From assembly GCA_002383165.1 (NCBI GenBank), contig DFXK01000002.1:412638-476637 (forward strand): a stretch of 64,000 nt of DNA, read 5' to 3'. Positions 51,222-60,527 of this stretch are shown here, piece after piece. How positions within the stretch are numbered: position 1 is the stretch's first letter; each line of letters begins with the position of its first letter. Below the pieces are notes generated by a model. It saw only the letters and a program-made list of their open reading frames with translations. It was not told where the DNA came from and did not search any database. Source of the DNA: Flavobacteriales bacterium UBA4110 (lineage in GTDB: Bacteria > Bacteroidota > Bacteroidia > Flavobacteriales > Weeksellaceae). The position numbers and the translations under genes are program-made.

Positions 51222-52364
51222 TTAAAAGAATAATGCTACAAGCAAATAAGTAAATCCTGCAACGATTGCACTAATCGGAATTGTAAGAATCCAAGCCCAA
51301 AGCAAACTAACTGTAACTCCCCATCTTACTGCAGAAACCCTTTTGGTTAACCCAACTCCAATAATTGAACCTGTAACGGTATGCGTTGTAGAAACCGGGA
51401 TTCTCAATTGTTCTGTGATGAAAAGCGTAATTGCACCAGCTGTTTCTGCCGCTACACCTTCCAACGGAGTTACTTTGGTAATTCTTGTTCCCATTGTTTT
51501 AATAATCTTCCAACCACCACTCATTGTTCCCAATGCGATAGCCAAGAATGATACTACAGGAACCCAAAGATAGTGATCTGCAAAAAAGTTGAAACGATCA
51601 GCTTCGGCCACATTCAGATACATTGGATCTTTCATCATATTCACGTGGAAATAGATCATCGCTGCTCCAATAATTCCCATTACTTTCTGCGCATCATTGG
51701 TTCCGTGTCCAAGACTAAACAAAGCTGATGAAACCAACTGTAATTTTTTGAAAACACGTTCCGCTTTATGAGGATTAGCTCTTTTGCAGATATTTACAAT
51801 GACTAGAGTAATGATAATTGAAATTACCATTCCAATAAATGGTGCCAAAAATATGAAAAGGAAAATAGGAATTACGACCTTATATTTTACAACATTTTGC
51901 GAAAAAAGCTGGACAAATGCTTGATTAACTTTTTCGATAAAAGAATATTCTGGATGTGTGATTGCAATCAAATGATAATCGGTAATCAAAGCGTGCATCA
52001 ATGCTGCTCCTATAAATCCACCAATCAAAGTATGAGATGATGAGGACGGAATCCCGAACCACCAAGTCAATAAGTTCCAGGCGATTGCAGCAATTAATCC
52101 AGCAAAAATCACTTCTAATGTGATGAAGTTTTCATCCACCGTTTTTGCAATCGTATTACCAATTTTGAATTCGCCTACAACATAAGCAGCGATAAAAAAT
52201 GCCGCAAAATTCCAAAATGCTGCCCAAAGAACAGCTTGAAAAGGCGTAAGTACTTTTGTGGAAACAATGGTTGCGATAGAATTGGCTGCATCGTGAAAAC
52301 CATTGATATAATCAAATATCAGCGCTAATGCGATAATAATAATGAGTAGAATTGGAAAATCCAT
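51222..52364 (-). CDS. Inorganic phosphate transporter, Pit family
   Basis: The 380-residue membrane protein has about ten hydrophobic helices and the duplicated PiT signature GFHDAANSIATIVSTKVLTP (near the N-terminus) and GHGTNDAQKVMGIIGAAMI plus SSSHTLIGGFIGA and VSTTHTVTGSIIGVGLTKR. It takes up phosphate driven by the proton or cation gradient. It lies 25 bases after the DUF47/PhoU-like gene, its usual partner. Confidence 0.93.
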   Translation of the reverse strand: MDFPILLIIIIALALIFDYINGFHDAANSIATIVSTKVLTPFQAVLWAAFWNFAAFFIAAYVVGEFKIGNTIAKTVDENFITLEVIFAGLIAAIAWNLLTWWFGIPSSSSHTLIGGFIGAALMHALITDYHLIAITHPEYSFIEKVNQAFVQLFSQNVVKYKVVIPIFLFIFLAPFIGMVISIIITLVIVNICKRANPHKAERVFKKLQLVSSALFSLGHGTNDAQKVMGIIGAAMIYFHVNMMKDPMYLNVAEADRFNFFADHYLWVPVVSFLAIALGTMSGGWKIIKTMGTRITKVTPLEGVAAETAGAITLFITEQLRIPVSTTHTVTGSIIGVGLTKRVSAVRWGVTVSLLWAWILTIPISAIVAGFTYLLVALFF

Positions 52365-52389
52365 TCGTTTTTAATTTTTGGTCGCACGC

Positions 52390-53028
52390 TTATGCGTATT
52401 TGATAACTATGCTTTCCATTGTATTGGCAACATCTTCTGCTTTATCCGTAACAATTTCCAGATAATCAAGAATAGATTTCTGCTTGATAATCAACAATGC
52501 ATCATTGGTTTCAAATAACTTCACAATAGCCTGACTTAGAACGTCATCTGCAATATTCTCGTAAGAATTGATCTTGATACAAGATTCTCTTACCTCGTTT
52601 GGATTTTTGAAGTCTTTCAAATTCTCCAAAGCTTTTTTAATCTCAAGACAAGATTTGTGGATTAGAAGAGAAAACTCAGAGTAAACTTTGTTATCTGGGC
52701 TTTTGTATAGATAAATATATTTGGCAGAAGCGTAGATATAATCTGCAATATCATCCAAACCAGAAGCCAAATAATTGATATCTTCTCTGTCAAATGGTGT
52801 GATGAAGTTTTCTCCTAATTGTACGAAGATCTCGTGTGTAAGATCGTCTAATTTGTGTTCGTAATCGCTCATTTGATTCAACAACGTTTCATCATTGATA
52901 TCAAAATCCAGCAAACCGTCGTGGAATGTTTTTGACATTTCTACTAAGTTATCTGCGACCTTAAGAAACAAATCAAAAAAGATTTTATCTTTCGGTTGAA
53001 ATGCTCTGAAAAGATTTCCTATTCCCAT
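52390..53028 (-). CDS. DUF47-family PhoU-like protein
   Basis: The 212-residue helical protein has the PhoU/DUF47 repeats (FFDLFLKVADNLVEMSKTFHDGL, then YEHKLDDLTHEIFVQL, DIADYIYASAKYIYL, and YENIADDVLSQAIVKLFE). E/D-rich metal-binding helices alternate with hydrophobic ones. It probably regulates the Pit transporter encoded next to it. The pair is transcribed on its own and ends in a terminator. Confidence 0.9.
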   Translation of the reverse strand: MGIGNLFRAFQPKDKIFFDLFLKVADNLVEMSKTFHDGLLDFDINDETLLNQMSDYEHKLDDLTHEIFVQLGENFITPFDREDINYLASGLDDIADYIYASAKYIYLYKSPDNKVYSEFSLLIHKSCLEIKKALENLKDFKNPNEVRESCIKINSYENIADDVLSQAIVKLFETNDALLIIKQKSILDYLEIVTDKAEDVANTMESIVIKYA

Positions 53029-53115
53029 TATTTCGGATTAATTTCTGCAAATATGATAAAAAACAAAAGGTCATGAAAATTTTTATGTTAAATAATTATT
53101 AAGATTAGAAACAAG

Positions 53116-53141
53116 AAAAACCTGCTGATTAGCAGGTTTTT
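53116..53141. terminator. Terminator between DUF47 and helicase genes
   Basis: AAAAACCTGCT / AGCAGGTTTTT with a short GATT loop lies between the start of the DUF47 gene and the end of the helicase gene, both on the minus strand. It serves the helicase transcript. Confidence 0.88.
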
Positions 53142-53178
53142 ATAAATTATTTTCAGCATTGAAATCAATATTTAAGCA

Positions 53179-54873
53179 TTAATTTGCAACTTCAGCACGC
53201 ATTTCTTTTCCCCGAAATTTCATACTAGTCAATCCATCTAAAACTTCATTCTTGTATGACTTCTCTATTTCGAAGAAACTGAACTTATCCAAAATCTCGA
53301 TGTTACCGATATCAGCTCTTTTTTTGGACTTAGAAGTCGCTTTATTGATGATGTCCAACATATCCACTTTTTTCAGTTGGTCTCTTTTCCCAAGATTGAA
53401 GAAGAATCTTACCATATCTTCATTTTTTCTTCTTGGTTTTCCACCTCTGTCATTTCTATCGTTACGTTCTCTTCTTTCTCTTGGCTCTCCGTTTCTTTCA
53501 CGCTCTCTTCCTCTCTCCCTTCTGCTTCCTCTGTCATCTCCTCTACTACTAAGCTCTTGCTGTTGGATATCGTTTCTATCCTTATAATAAGTTGCAAGAT
53601 CTTTCAATTGGAATTGCAATAATTGATGAACCAATTCTTCTTTGGTAAAGTTAGAAAGGTCTGGAATCAAATTATTATCAAATTCAAAGAAATCTTCGTG
53701 CTCTGTCAATAATTTTTCGAAAACACCGCCCACCTGAGCTTTGATAATATCTTTTCCAGTCGGAATTTTTTTCTCCTCGATATCGATTTTAGTTTCAGAT
53801 TTGATTTGCTTCAATTTTCTGCTTTCTTCTGGTTTGATAAGAGCCATAGAAATTCCGTCTTTACCTGCACGTCCTGTTCTTCCACTTCTGTGAACAAAAA
53901 CTTCCGGATCATCTGGTAAAGAGAAATGGATAACGTGCGTCAAAGAATCCACATCCAAACCTCTAGCCGCAACATCTGTTGCCACCAAAATATCGATGTT
54001 TTTCAGTCTGAATTTCTTCATCACTGTATCTCTCTGCGCCTGAGAAAGATCACCATGAAGTGCATCTGCTGCGTAACCATTTTGCATCAAGAAATCTGCA
54101 ATTTCCTGAGTTTCCATTCTTGTTCTACAGAAAATGATTGAATATTGATTCGGATTGGCATCGATCAATCTCTTCAAAGCTTCTTTTTTCTGTCTGTAAC
54201 CAACCACATAATATTCGTGCTTGATGTTCTTCTTAACTGCATTGATAGATCCAACAGAAATTCTGTGAGGATTGGTCAAATAGTTTTTAGAAATACGCTC
54301 TACATCTTTGTTCATCGTTGCAGAGAACAAGAAAGTTTGCTTAGTTTCGGGCGTTTCGCTAAGGATTGTTTCCAAATCATCTTTGAAACCCATTGATAAC
54401 ATTTCGTCTGCCTCATCCAAAACCACCCATCGTACTTCAGAAAAATCAAGTGCTTTTCTCCCTATCATATCAATCACACGACCCGGAGTTCCCACAATAA
54501 TCTGAGGTTTGTCTCTCAAAGATCGGATTTGATCCATAATACTGCTACCACCATAAACCGCTGTAGTCTTGATGTTTTTTAAGTATTTTGTATAATTTTT
54601 GATGTCTTTGGTAATCTGAAGGCAAAGTTCACGAGTAGGGCAAAGCACCAATAATTGGATTTTACGACTGTTGTCGTCTATCATATCCAAAATCGGAAGC
54701 GAAAATGCTGCTGTTTTGCCTGTTCCTGTTGCCGCAAGTGCGATAAGATCGCGAGTATCTGTAGAGATAAAAGGAATAGTCTGTTTTTGGATTTCTGTCG
54801 GCTCTACGAAGCCGAGGTCGCCAATCGCCTGAAGAACTTCAGCGCTAAGATTGGATTCCGTAAATAAATTCAT
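53179..54873 (-). CDS. DEAD-box RNA helicase with DbpA-like C-terminal domain (DeaD/CsdA type)
   Basis: The 564-residue protein has all helicase motifs: PTEIQKQTIPF (Q), ALAATGTGKT (I), PTRELC (Ia), TPGRVID (Ib), DEADEMLS (II), SAT (III), ATDVAARGLD (V) and HRSGRTGRAG (VI). The tail has a striking Arg/Glu/Gly/Asp-rich low-complexity linker (about 435-480: RGDDRGSRRERGRERER and onward). A DbpA-type RNA-binding domain starts MVRFFFNLGKRDQLKK. DeaD-type helicases act in ribosome assembly and cold adaptation. This is the second DEAD-box gene in 8 kb. Confidence 0.9.
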   Translation of the reverse strand: MNLFTESNLSAEVLQAIGDLGFVEPTEIQKQTIPFISTDTRDLIALAATGTGKTAAFSLPILDMIDDNSRKIQLLVLCPTRELCLQITKDIKNYTKYLKNIKTTAVYGGSSIMDQIRSLRDKPQIIVGTPGRVIDMIGRKALDFSEVRWVVLDEADEMLSMGFKDDLETILSETPETKQTFLFSATMNKDVERISKNYLTNPHRISVGSINAVKKNIKHEYYVVGYRQKKEALKRLIDANPNQYSIIFCRTRMETQEIADFLMQNGYAADALHGDLSQAQRDTVMKKFRLKNIDILVATDVAARGLDVDSLTHVIHFSLPDDPEVFVHRSGRTGRAGKDGISMALIKPEESRKLKQIKSETKIDIEEKKIPTGKDIIKAQVGGVFEKLLTEHEDFFEFDNNLIPDLSNFTKEELVHQLLQFQLKDLATYYKDRNDIQQQELSSRGDDRGSRRERGRERERNGEPRERRERNDRNDRGGKPRRKNEDMVRFFFNLGKRDQLKKVDMLDIINKATSKSKKRADIGNIEILDKFSFFEIEKSYKNEVLDGLTSMKFRGKEMRAEVAN

Positions 54874-55021
54874 TTAAAGATCGTCTAATTTGTTGCAAAG
54901 ATACGAATTTTAATTTTGCTAACAAAACGACTTCTTTTTTAACGATTCTTTATTACAGAAAATTAATATTGGAGAAGGTAGATATTAGAACAAAGATTTT
55001 AGAAATTAGATAATTATAAAA

Positions 55022-55062
55022 AGAAAAACCACTCAGAATTTCTAAATCTGAAAGGGTTTTTA
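55022..55062 (-). terminator. Possible weak terminator after the LRR gene
   Basis: AAAACC...CAGA pairs discontinuously with TCTG...GGTTTT around an internal loop, near the end of the minus-strand LRR gene. Weak. Confidence 0.35.
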
Positions 55063-55082
55063 ATTTATTTATGAAAATAAGA

Positions 55083-56381
55083 TTATTCCTTAATCATTTT
55101 TTCAGTTTGTAAACCTTTATCAGTTTTGATTTTGATAATATAATTACCTTTTGACAAATCTGAAACATTGATTTCCTTGAGTAAAGAAGTTTTTATCAAT
55201 TGTCCATTAATTGTATAAATATCTGCTTTTTGGAATTGATCTTCTGTATCGATATTTAAAATATTCTTGACAGGATTTGGATAAATTTTCAAAGTTGATT
55301 TTTTTAATTCATTTGTTGAAAGCGTGTAATTACAATTATTACTAAAATTAGATTGACTATCGATACTTACCCAATTATTGGTGGCGTAATTAATATCATC
55401 TACTTCTATACAGAAAAGATTGGGGTTATTATTTGACGTAAACTTAAATCTATTTATTTTATCATTATTGCCATTTTTTATATTAAGTGAAGTTAATTTA
55501 TTAGAATTAGCAAAGAACTGGACTAAGTTTGGATTATGGGATAGATCTAAATTTGTTATTTGATTTATATAACAATTTAATGTTGACAAGCTTAAATTCT
55601 TACTTAAATCTAAACTAGTAATTTCATTTACTGAACAATCAAGATATGACAACTTTATATTTTGAGATAGATTAAGATTCTTTATCTTATTATTATAACA
55701 GCTTAATAATGACAAATCTAAGTTTTGAGACAAATCAAGGAATAATATTTTATTAGCTCCGCAAGTGAGATTTGTTAATTTTTGGTTGTTTTTAACATCT
55801 AATTCAACTAATTGATTTGAGAAACAACTTAAATATTCCAATTTTTTATTTTGACTTATATTTAATTGTGTTAATTTATTATTACCACAATTTAAAGTAA
55901 ATAAATTTAGATTATTTGAAACATTCAAATTAATAAGGTTATTAATTTCACAGTTGATATACGTTATATCTAGATTTTGAGATAAATCTAAAGAACTTAG
56001 CATATTATCGCTACAATTTAAACTAATCAAATTTTTATTTACCTTTAAATTACTGATTCTATTTCGATATGCCTCTATTGTTATTAAATTTGGGTTCTGA
56101 CTGACATCCAAAGAGGTTAATCTATTATTATTACAGTATAATGAAGTGATTTTTGTAAAATATTGAATACCAGTCAAATCAGCAATATTCTTTGATGGAC
56201 AGTAGATTTGCCCACTAAAATTATTTGCTTCTGATAATTGTATTTCTGAATCTCCATTTATGTTGATATTAGAATTACCAACTAAGTATGCTTTAAAATT
56301 AGCATCAGGAATATTAAGATTTTGAGAATAAAAAAAAGAGCAATACAATGATCCTGCAACAAGGAGTAATATTTTATTCAT
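55083..56381 (-). CDS. Secreted leucine-rich repeat protein with type IX sorting domain
   Basis: From the ATG at 56381 the protein has 432 residues: a signal peptide (MNKILLLVAGSLYCSFFYSQ), about a dozen LRR units of roughly 21 residues with the core L-x-C-x-x-N-x-L-x-x-L-x-L-S-x-N, and a C-terminal type IX sorting domain (IYPNPVKNILNID...GNYIIKIKTDKGLQTEKMIKE). The LRR part is highly regular. It should be exported across the outer membrane and attached to the surface by the type IX system, whose PorP/SprF component is encoded at 40.8 kb. An ATG upstream at 56405 is less likely, as it would extend the signal peptide abnormally. Confidence 0.88.
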   Translation of the reverse strand: MNKILLLVAGSLYCSFFYSQNLNIPDANFKAYLVGNSNININGDSEIQLSEANNFSGQIYCPSKNIADLTGIQYFTKITSLYCNNNRLTSLDVSQNPNLITIEAYRNRISNLKVNKNLISLNCSDNMLSSLDLSQNLDITYINCEINNLINLNVSNNLNLFTLNCGNNKLTQLNISQNKKLEYLSCFSNQLVELDVKNNQKLTNLTCGANKILFLDLSQNLDLSLLSCYNNKIKNLNLSQNIKLSYLDCSVNEITSLDLSKNLSLSTLNCYINQITNLDLSHNPNLVQFFANSNKLTSLNIKNGNNDKINRFKFTSNNNPNLFCIEVDDINYATNNWVSIDSQSNFSNNCNYTLSTNELKKSTLKIYPNPVKNILNIDTEDQFQKADIYTINGQLIKTSLLKEINVSDLSKGNYIIKIKTDKGLQTEKMIKE

Positions 56382-56471
56382 ATTAATTAGTTTTAAATTC
56401 GCCAAAGATATTTTGAATAATTCACATTTTATTACGGAAAACCGTAAAAAATAATTTTAATTAAGAAAAAA

Positions 56472-57890
56472 TCAACACTCCGCCACATTCACTGCCACAG
56501 CCAGACCGCCTTCTGAAGTTTCTTTGTATTTGGAATTCATATCCAATGCCGTTTCCCACATCGATTTGATAACACTATCCAAGGAGACTTTTGCTTTTGT
56601 CGGATCACCATCCAAAGCAAGAGAAGCTGCGGTAATAGCTTTCATCGCGCCCATAGAATTTCTTTCTATACAAGGGATCTGAACTAATCCGCCGATCGGA
56701 TCACAAGTTAATCCGAGATGATGTTCCATAGCGATTTCAGCCGCCATTAAAACCTGTCCCGGAGTTCCTCCGGAAATCTCAGTTAATGCCGCTGCGGCCA
56801 TTGCGGATGATACGCCAACTTCTGCCTGGCAACCGCCCATTGCCGCGGAAATGGTTGCATTTTTCTTAAATAAAGTCCCGATTTCGCCCGCCACCAGGAG
56901 GAATCTGATAATATCTTCCTCGGAATTGAAATTTGTGAAAGTCTGTGCATACATCAATACCGCAGGGATCACACCACTTGCACCATTGGTGGGCGCGGTG
57001 ATGATTCTTCCGAAAGAGGCATTTTCTTCATTAACAGCGAGAGCAAAACACGAAACCCATTTGGTAACAGAACTGAAAGTTTTCTGTTCATTCTTTACCA
57101 TTTCGAACCATTCATTTTTATTTTTGTAAATCTGAGTTCCTAGAAGTTTTTCATTCATTTCAGAAGCCCGTCTTGTAACGTTCAGTCCACCTGGCAGAAT
57201 TCCTTTTTTGTTGATGCTTTTATAAACGCAGTCTTTTATATTATCCCAGATTTCAAGTGCTTTCTGACGTGTTTCTTCGTGCGTTCTCCAAGATTCTTCG
57301 TTTAGGAAAACTAAGTCGGAAATTTTATCTATCTTCAGTTTTTCACAATATTTCAGAATATCGCTGCCGTGATGACAAGGATAAAGCGTTCTCACACATC
57401 TGTCCTCCATAGAATTATCTTCTCTGGTTGCTACAAAGCCACCTCCAACTGAATAATAATCTTGACTAAACTCTTCTCCATTTTGGAAAATAACTTTGAA
57501 AATCATGCCGTTTGGATGGAAATCTAGAGATTTTTCTTTGTTAAGAATCAAATGATGCCCATAGATAAACGGCAACCAAACTTCTCCTCCAAGATGGATT
57601 TTTTGTTCTGATTTTATTTTTTCAATCTTTGCGTCAATCGTATTGGTATCAATGGTTCGGAAATTTTCTCCGCTGAGACCGAGCATTCCTGCAATATCAG
57701 TTCCGTGACCAACGCCTGTTTTTGCAAGCGAGCCAAAGAATTCTACAAAAACTTCTTTTACTTCTTGTAAAGTATGATTTCGTTTGACCAAATCCAGAAA
57801 CATTTTTGCTGCATTCCAAGGTCCCATTGTGTGGGAAGATGAAGGCCCGATACCGATCTTTATGATGTCGAAAACACTGATTGATTCCAT
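56472..57890 (-). CDS. L-serine ammonia-lyase (serine dehydratase), single-chain
   Basis: The 472-residue protein joins the beta and alpha domains of iron-sulphur serine dehydratase. Signatures are IGIGPSSSHTMGPWNAA (N-terminal), and GGCQAEVGVSSAMAAAALTEISGGTPGQVLMAAEIAMEHHLGLTCDPIGGLVQIPCIERN with the cluster cysteines. It deaminates serine to pyruvate and ammonia. Length matches SdaA. It is monocistronic. Confidence 0.93.
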   Translation of the reverse strand: MESISVFDIIKIGIGPSSSHTMGPWNAAKMFLDLVKRNHTLQEVKEVFVEFFGSLAKTGVGHGTDIAGMLGLSGENFRTIDTNTIDAKIEKIKSEQKIHLGGEVWLPFIYGHHLILNKEKSLDFHPNGMIFKVIFQNGEEFSQDYYSVGGGFVATREDNSMEDRCVRTLYPCHHGSDILKYCEKLKIDKISDLVFLNEESWRTHEETRQKALEIWDNIKDCVYKSINKKGILPGGLNVTRRASEMNEKLLGTQIYKNKNEWFEMVKNEQKTFSSVTKWVSCFALAVNEENASFGRIITAPTNGASGVIPAVLMYAQTFTNFNSEEDIIRFLLVAGEIGTLFKKNATISAAMGGCQAEVGVSSAMAAAALTEISGGTPGQVLMAAEIAMEHHLGLTCDPIGGLVQIPCIERNSMGAMKAITAASLALDGDPTKAKVSLDSVIKSMWETALDMNSKYKETSEGGLAVAVNVAEC

Positions 57891-57949
57891 TAAATTGTAA
57901 AAAATTATCGGTTGTAAAAGTAATTGATTTTTACAAATTATCTAAATCT

Positions 57950-58165
57950 GGAATATTATTTTGTTAAATCCTGATATTGAGACCAATGTTGATTCTGGCG
58001 AAGCGCAGCCCGACTTATCTCATTTTCTTTATTTCCCTTTTTGAATCGATGAATCTGGTTCCTCGATTTGAGGGGAGCTCACTTTTTGCGGATTACTCCG
58101 TTTCTTTTTGAATTGTAAACTTCTGCCAAAAAATAGCGGGAACGGAAGGCGTATTAAGCTGCCCA
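57950..58165. repeat. Atypical intergenic block, likely repeat remnant
   Basis: A stretch of clearly higher GC than the other spacers holds GCGAAGCGCAGCCCGAC, inverted AATCGA/TCGATT and CCTC/GAGG arms, and near its end AGCGGGAACGGAAGGCG...AAGCTGCCC. I recall very similar strings in Chryseobacterium intergenic repeats (memory, unverified). No gene found. Confidence 0.4.
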
Positions 58166-58175
58166 AATAAAAATT

Positions 58176-58817
58176 CTACACAAAAATGATCTTTAAAATC
58201 TCGGAAACTTCTTTCGATTTGGTTACTGGAAAAAGATGTGTGGCATTTTTAATCACGAAATCTGGTTCTGAATTTTTGATTGGAAAAACAATGTCTTTGT
58301 CTGCCAAAATCTGAATGACATCCGGCAATTTATCGAATTTCCACTTGGTAATTTTATCCATAGACCATTTGAGATAATACGGGTCTTTTACTCGGAAATA
58401 TTGGGTAAGTTTTGGATTTTTCGGGTCAAATAATTTTCTAAAAAATGAATAAAACAATGTTGTATTTCCATTGAAAACTCTGAGTGGGATATATTTTACA
58501 GCATTAGTTTTTTGTCCTGCGAGAATCAGTTTTGATTTCTCCGCATCACATTTGATACTTCCTAGAATCACAATTTTTTTCGCTGGCTTTAGTTTGTGAA
58601 TTTCTTGGACGATGATTCCACCGAAAGAATATCCCAATAAATAAAAATCTTCGGAATCATCTATAGATTCTGACATTCTTACAACATAATGATGGAAATC
58701 TTCATTGAGATTCGGAATAAGCCAAGGAATGTGAACGATTTCTATTTCTGGATTGAAAGTCAATTTTTCCAGAACTTTCTCATCAGCCCCGAGTCCGCTT
58801 ATGGTATATAGTTTCAT
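58176..58817 (-). CDS. Alpha/beta hydrolase
   Basis: From the ATG at 58817 the protein has 213 residues. It opens MKLYTISGLGADEKVLEKL and has the nucleophile elbow GYSFGG with the catalytic Ser. A late His is in NATHLFPVTKS and an acid in ILADKDIVFP. No signal peptide. The substrate is unknown. It may belong to the YdeN/lysophospholipase-like small hydrolases. An in-frame start ten codons upstream exists but adds no family-like sequence. Confidence 0.78.
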   Translation of the reverse strand: MKLYTISGLGADEKVLEKLTFNPEIEIVHIPWLIPNLNEDFHHYVVRMSESIDDSEDFYLLGYSFGGIIVQEIHKLKPAKKIVILGSIKCDAEKSKLILAGQKTNAVKYIPLRVFNGNTTLFYSFFRKLFDPKNPKLTQYFRVKDPYYLKWSMDKITKWKFDKLPDVIQILADKDIVFPIKNSEPDFVIKNATHLFPVTKSKEVSEILKIIFV

Positions 58818-58834
58818 TAACTTGATTTTTGAAT

Positions 58835-58903
58835 GCAAAGTCCGCAAAGATTTTTTGAATTAATTGAAACATTTTTAAGGTTCGCAAAGACGTAAAACTC
58901 AGC
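58835..58903. repeat. GCAAAG dispersed repeat, copy 3
   Basis: GCAAAGTCCGCAAAG (58835-58849), then AATTGAAACATTTTTAAGG, then TTCGCAAAGACGTAAAAC...CTCAGC (to 58903). It lies just upstream of the alpha/beta hydrolase start. This copy aligns closely with that at 39376. Confidence 0.75.
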
Positions 58904-58940
58904 AATGACTTGAAATAACATTCAAATTTAAAAGAAAAAA

Positions 58941-58964
58941 AAGAGCAGAAAAAATTCTGCTCTT
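58941..58964 (-). terminator. Terminator of the yceI-type gene
   Basis: AAGAGCAGAA / TTCTGCTCTT pairs around AAAA. On the minus strand it runs into ten Ts. Confidence 0.88.
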
Positions 58965-58988
58965 GATATTTATATAGTACTGTGGTAA

Positions 58989-59555
58989 TTATTTTACGCT
59001 GATTTTCACTTTCAAATCAACATCGTCTTTTACCAAAACGTCTTGCATTGTAGATTTGTAAGCCACATCGAATTTTTGTCTGTCAAAAGAAAACTTATCA
59101 GATTCCAAAGTTACAACTCCATTTTTAGCAGTAATTTTCGCAGGGAAAGAAACCGGATTTGTTTTTCCTTTTACTGTAAGATTACCGTTTACAAGGAAAT
59201 TATAATCTTTATTTGCGTTTTTCTTTACAGAAGTGATTTTGTAAGTTGCAATTGGGAATTTTTCAACTTCGAAGAAATCACCGTTTTTCAAGTGACCATT
59301 CAATTTCCCTTGGTATTCTCCGGAAAGGTCTGTTGAGTTAATAGTGGTCATATCCAAAACAAACTGTCCTCCTACTACAGAACCATTTTTAAGAACTAGA
59401 TTCCCAGATTTTACATTCACAGTTCCATCGTGCGAAGATGCTTCTGTTTTTGCAATTTTATAACCCCACCAGTGTACGTCTGAACTTGTTAATTTTTTAG
59501 TTTGTCCGAAAGCTAATCCGCTTACCAATACAGCTAGTAATAATACCTTTTTCAT
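58989..59555 (-). CDS. YceI-family periplasmic protein
   Basis: The 188-residue protein has a signal peptide (1-18, AFGQ) and a lipocalin-like YceI domain. Characteristic are VHWWGYKIAKTEASSHDGTVNVKSGNLVLKNGSVVGGQFVLDMTTINSTDL near the N-terminus and KTNPVSFPAKITAKNGVV near the middle. YceI proteins bind isoprenoid-type molecules. The partner is unknown here. It has its own terminator and is flanked by two barrel or hydrolase genes of other function. Confidence 0.9.
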   Translation of the reverse strand: MKKVLLLAVLVSGLAFGQTKKLTSSDVHWWGYKIAKTEASSHDGTVNVKSGNLVLKNGSVVGGQFVLDMTTINSTDLSGEYQGKLNGHLKNGDFFEVEKFPIATYKITSVKKNANKDYNFLVNGNLTVKGKTNPVSFPAKITAKNGVVTLESDKFSFDRQKFDVAYKSTMQDVLVKDDVDLKVKISVK

Positions 59556-59633
59556 TGTTGTAAATAATTTTAATGATGCAAATCTACTTAGAATCAGTCA
59601 AAATTAAAATTGATGTATGATAAGTTTTTAAAA

Positions 59634-59667
59634 AATTAACGCCCACAAGTTAATGCAGGCGTTAATT
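59634..59667 (-). terminator. Terminator of the outer-membrane protein gene
   Basis: AATTAACGCC (59634-59643) pairs perfectly with GGCGTTAATT (59658-59667), 14-base loop, and on the minus strand is followed by Ts. Confidence 0.75.
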
Positions 59668-59723
59668 AAGTCATAGTTTAATTGTTCTATTTTAAAAAGC
59701 AGAATGCTTTTCTCAACAGATGA

Positions 59724-60311
59724 TTATTTTCCTAAAGGAATGTTGTAGCTGAATCCAACACCAATTGCTCCAGCGTTGTAATCCTGATCTGCAATCTGTC
59801 CTTTGTCACCGGTGAAGGTTTTGTTATACTGTGCAAAGAAGTTCCAGTCACGATTGTGGTATCCAATCTCTGGTCTGATATAGAAACCACCGTCTGGTCT
59901 ATCTACATTAGCATAAGATGAATTAGAACTTGTTGCTACCTTATCATCACCTACGATGAAACCGTAACCTAGATCTGCACCAAAATAAAATCCTGTCTGT
60001 TTAGGGTAAACTCTAAACAAAGCTGCAACAGGAATTACTCCGAAGTCATTATTATCTACTTTTATGTTATTAACTGTAGCGTTTTTACCGAAATAATGGT
60101 TGTAACCCGTTGCGATACCAAAACCAAAACCTGGGGTAATTAGATTCTGATAAGAAAGATCTACACCTAAATTTGCAGATGTATTACCACCTGTAGATAC
60201 ACCACCATTAAGTCCTACTTTGAACATATTGGTCATATCAGCGCTTTGAGCTGAAACTACTCCACCAGCCAAAATTCCTAGACCTAATACCAATTGCTTT
60301 AAAGTTTTCAT
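59724..60311 (-). CDS. Outer-membrane beta-barrel protein
   Basis: The 195-residue protein has a signal peptide (1-22, VVSAQ), then strands of an eight-strand-type barrel (FKVGLNGGVSTG, LGVDLSYQNL, GFGIATGYNHYF, GFYFGADLGYGFIV, DWNFFAQYNKTF, AIGVGFSYNI). It resembles OmpW/porin-family or P44-type small barrels. Function unknown. It is divergent from the DUF1800 gene across a 216-base region. Confidence 0.82.
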   Translation of the reverse strand: MKTLKQLVLGLGILAGGVVSAQSADMTNMFKVGLNGGVSTGGNTSANLGVDLSYQNLITPGFGFGIATGYNHYFGKNATVNNIKVDNNDFGVIPVAALFRVYPKQTGFYFGADLGYGFIVGDDKVATSSNSSYANVDRPDGGFYIRPEIGYHNRDWNFFAQYNKTFTGDKGQIADQDYNAGAIGVGFSYNIPLGK

Positions 60312-60527
60312 ATTTTTAAATTTTAAATTTTACACAGGAGACATTGTAAATTCCGTGCCAAAGCGGATTTTTGTGTGACAATATTAACAAGCTAGTTAAC
60401 AACTTTCTAATTTTCAATTATTTAAAATCATAATTATTTATTAAAATTTATTCACAAAGCGATATTTTCATAATTTTTGATTTAACAATTCTTTTGTATT
60501 TGATTCTAATACGATAAATCCTGATTT
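60312..60527. other. Divergent intergenic region, no gene
   Basis: This AT-rich stretch holds the promoters of the barrel gene (minus) and the DUF1800 gene (plus). TTGATTTAACAATTC precedes TTTTGTATTTGATTC near 60478-60510, but no exact TTG/TAnnTTTG pair was found. No repeat seen. Confidence 0.4.

Noticed and set aside
55560..56180. Regularly spaced repeats that could suggest a CRISPR array
   Set aside because: The repeats are 63-base coding units of an LRR protein in frame, not identical direct repeats with unique spacers.
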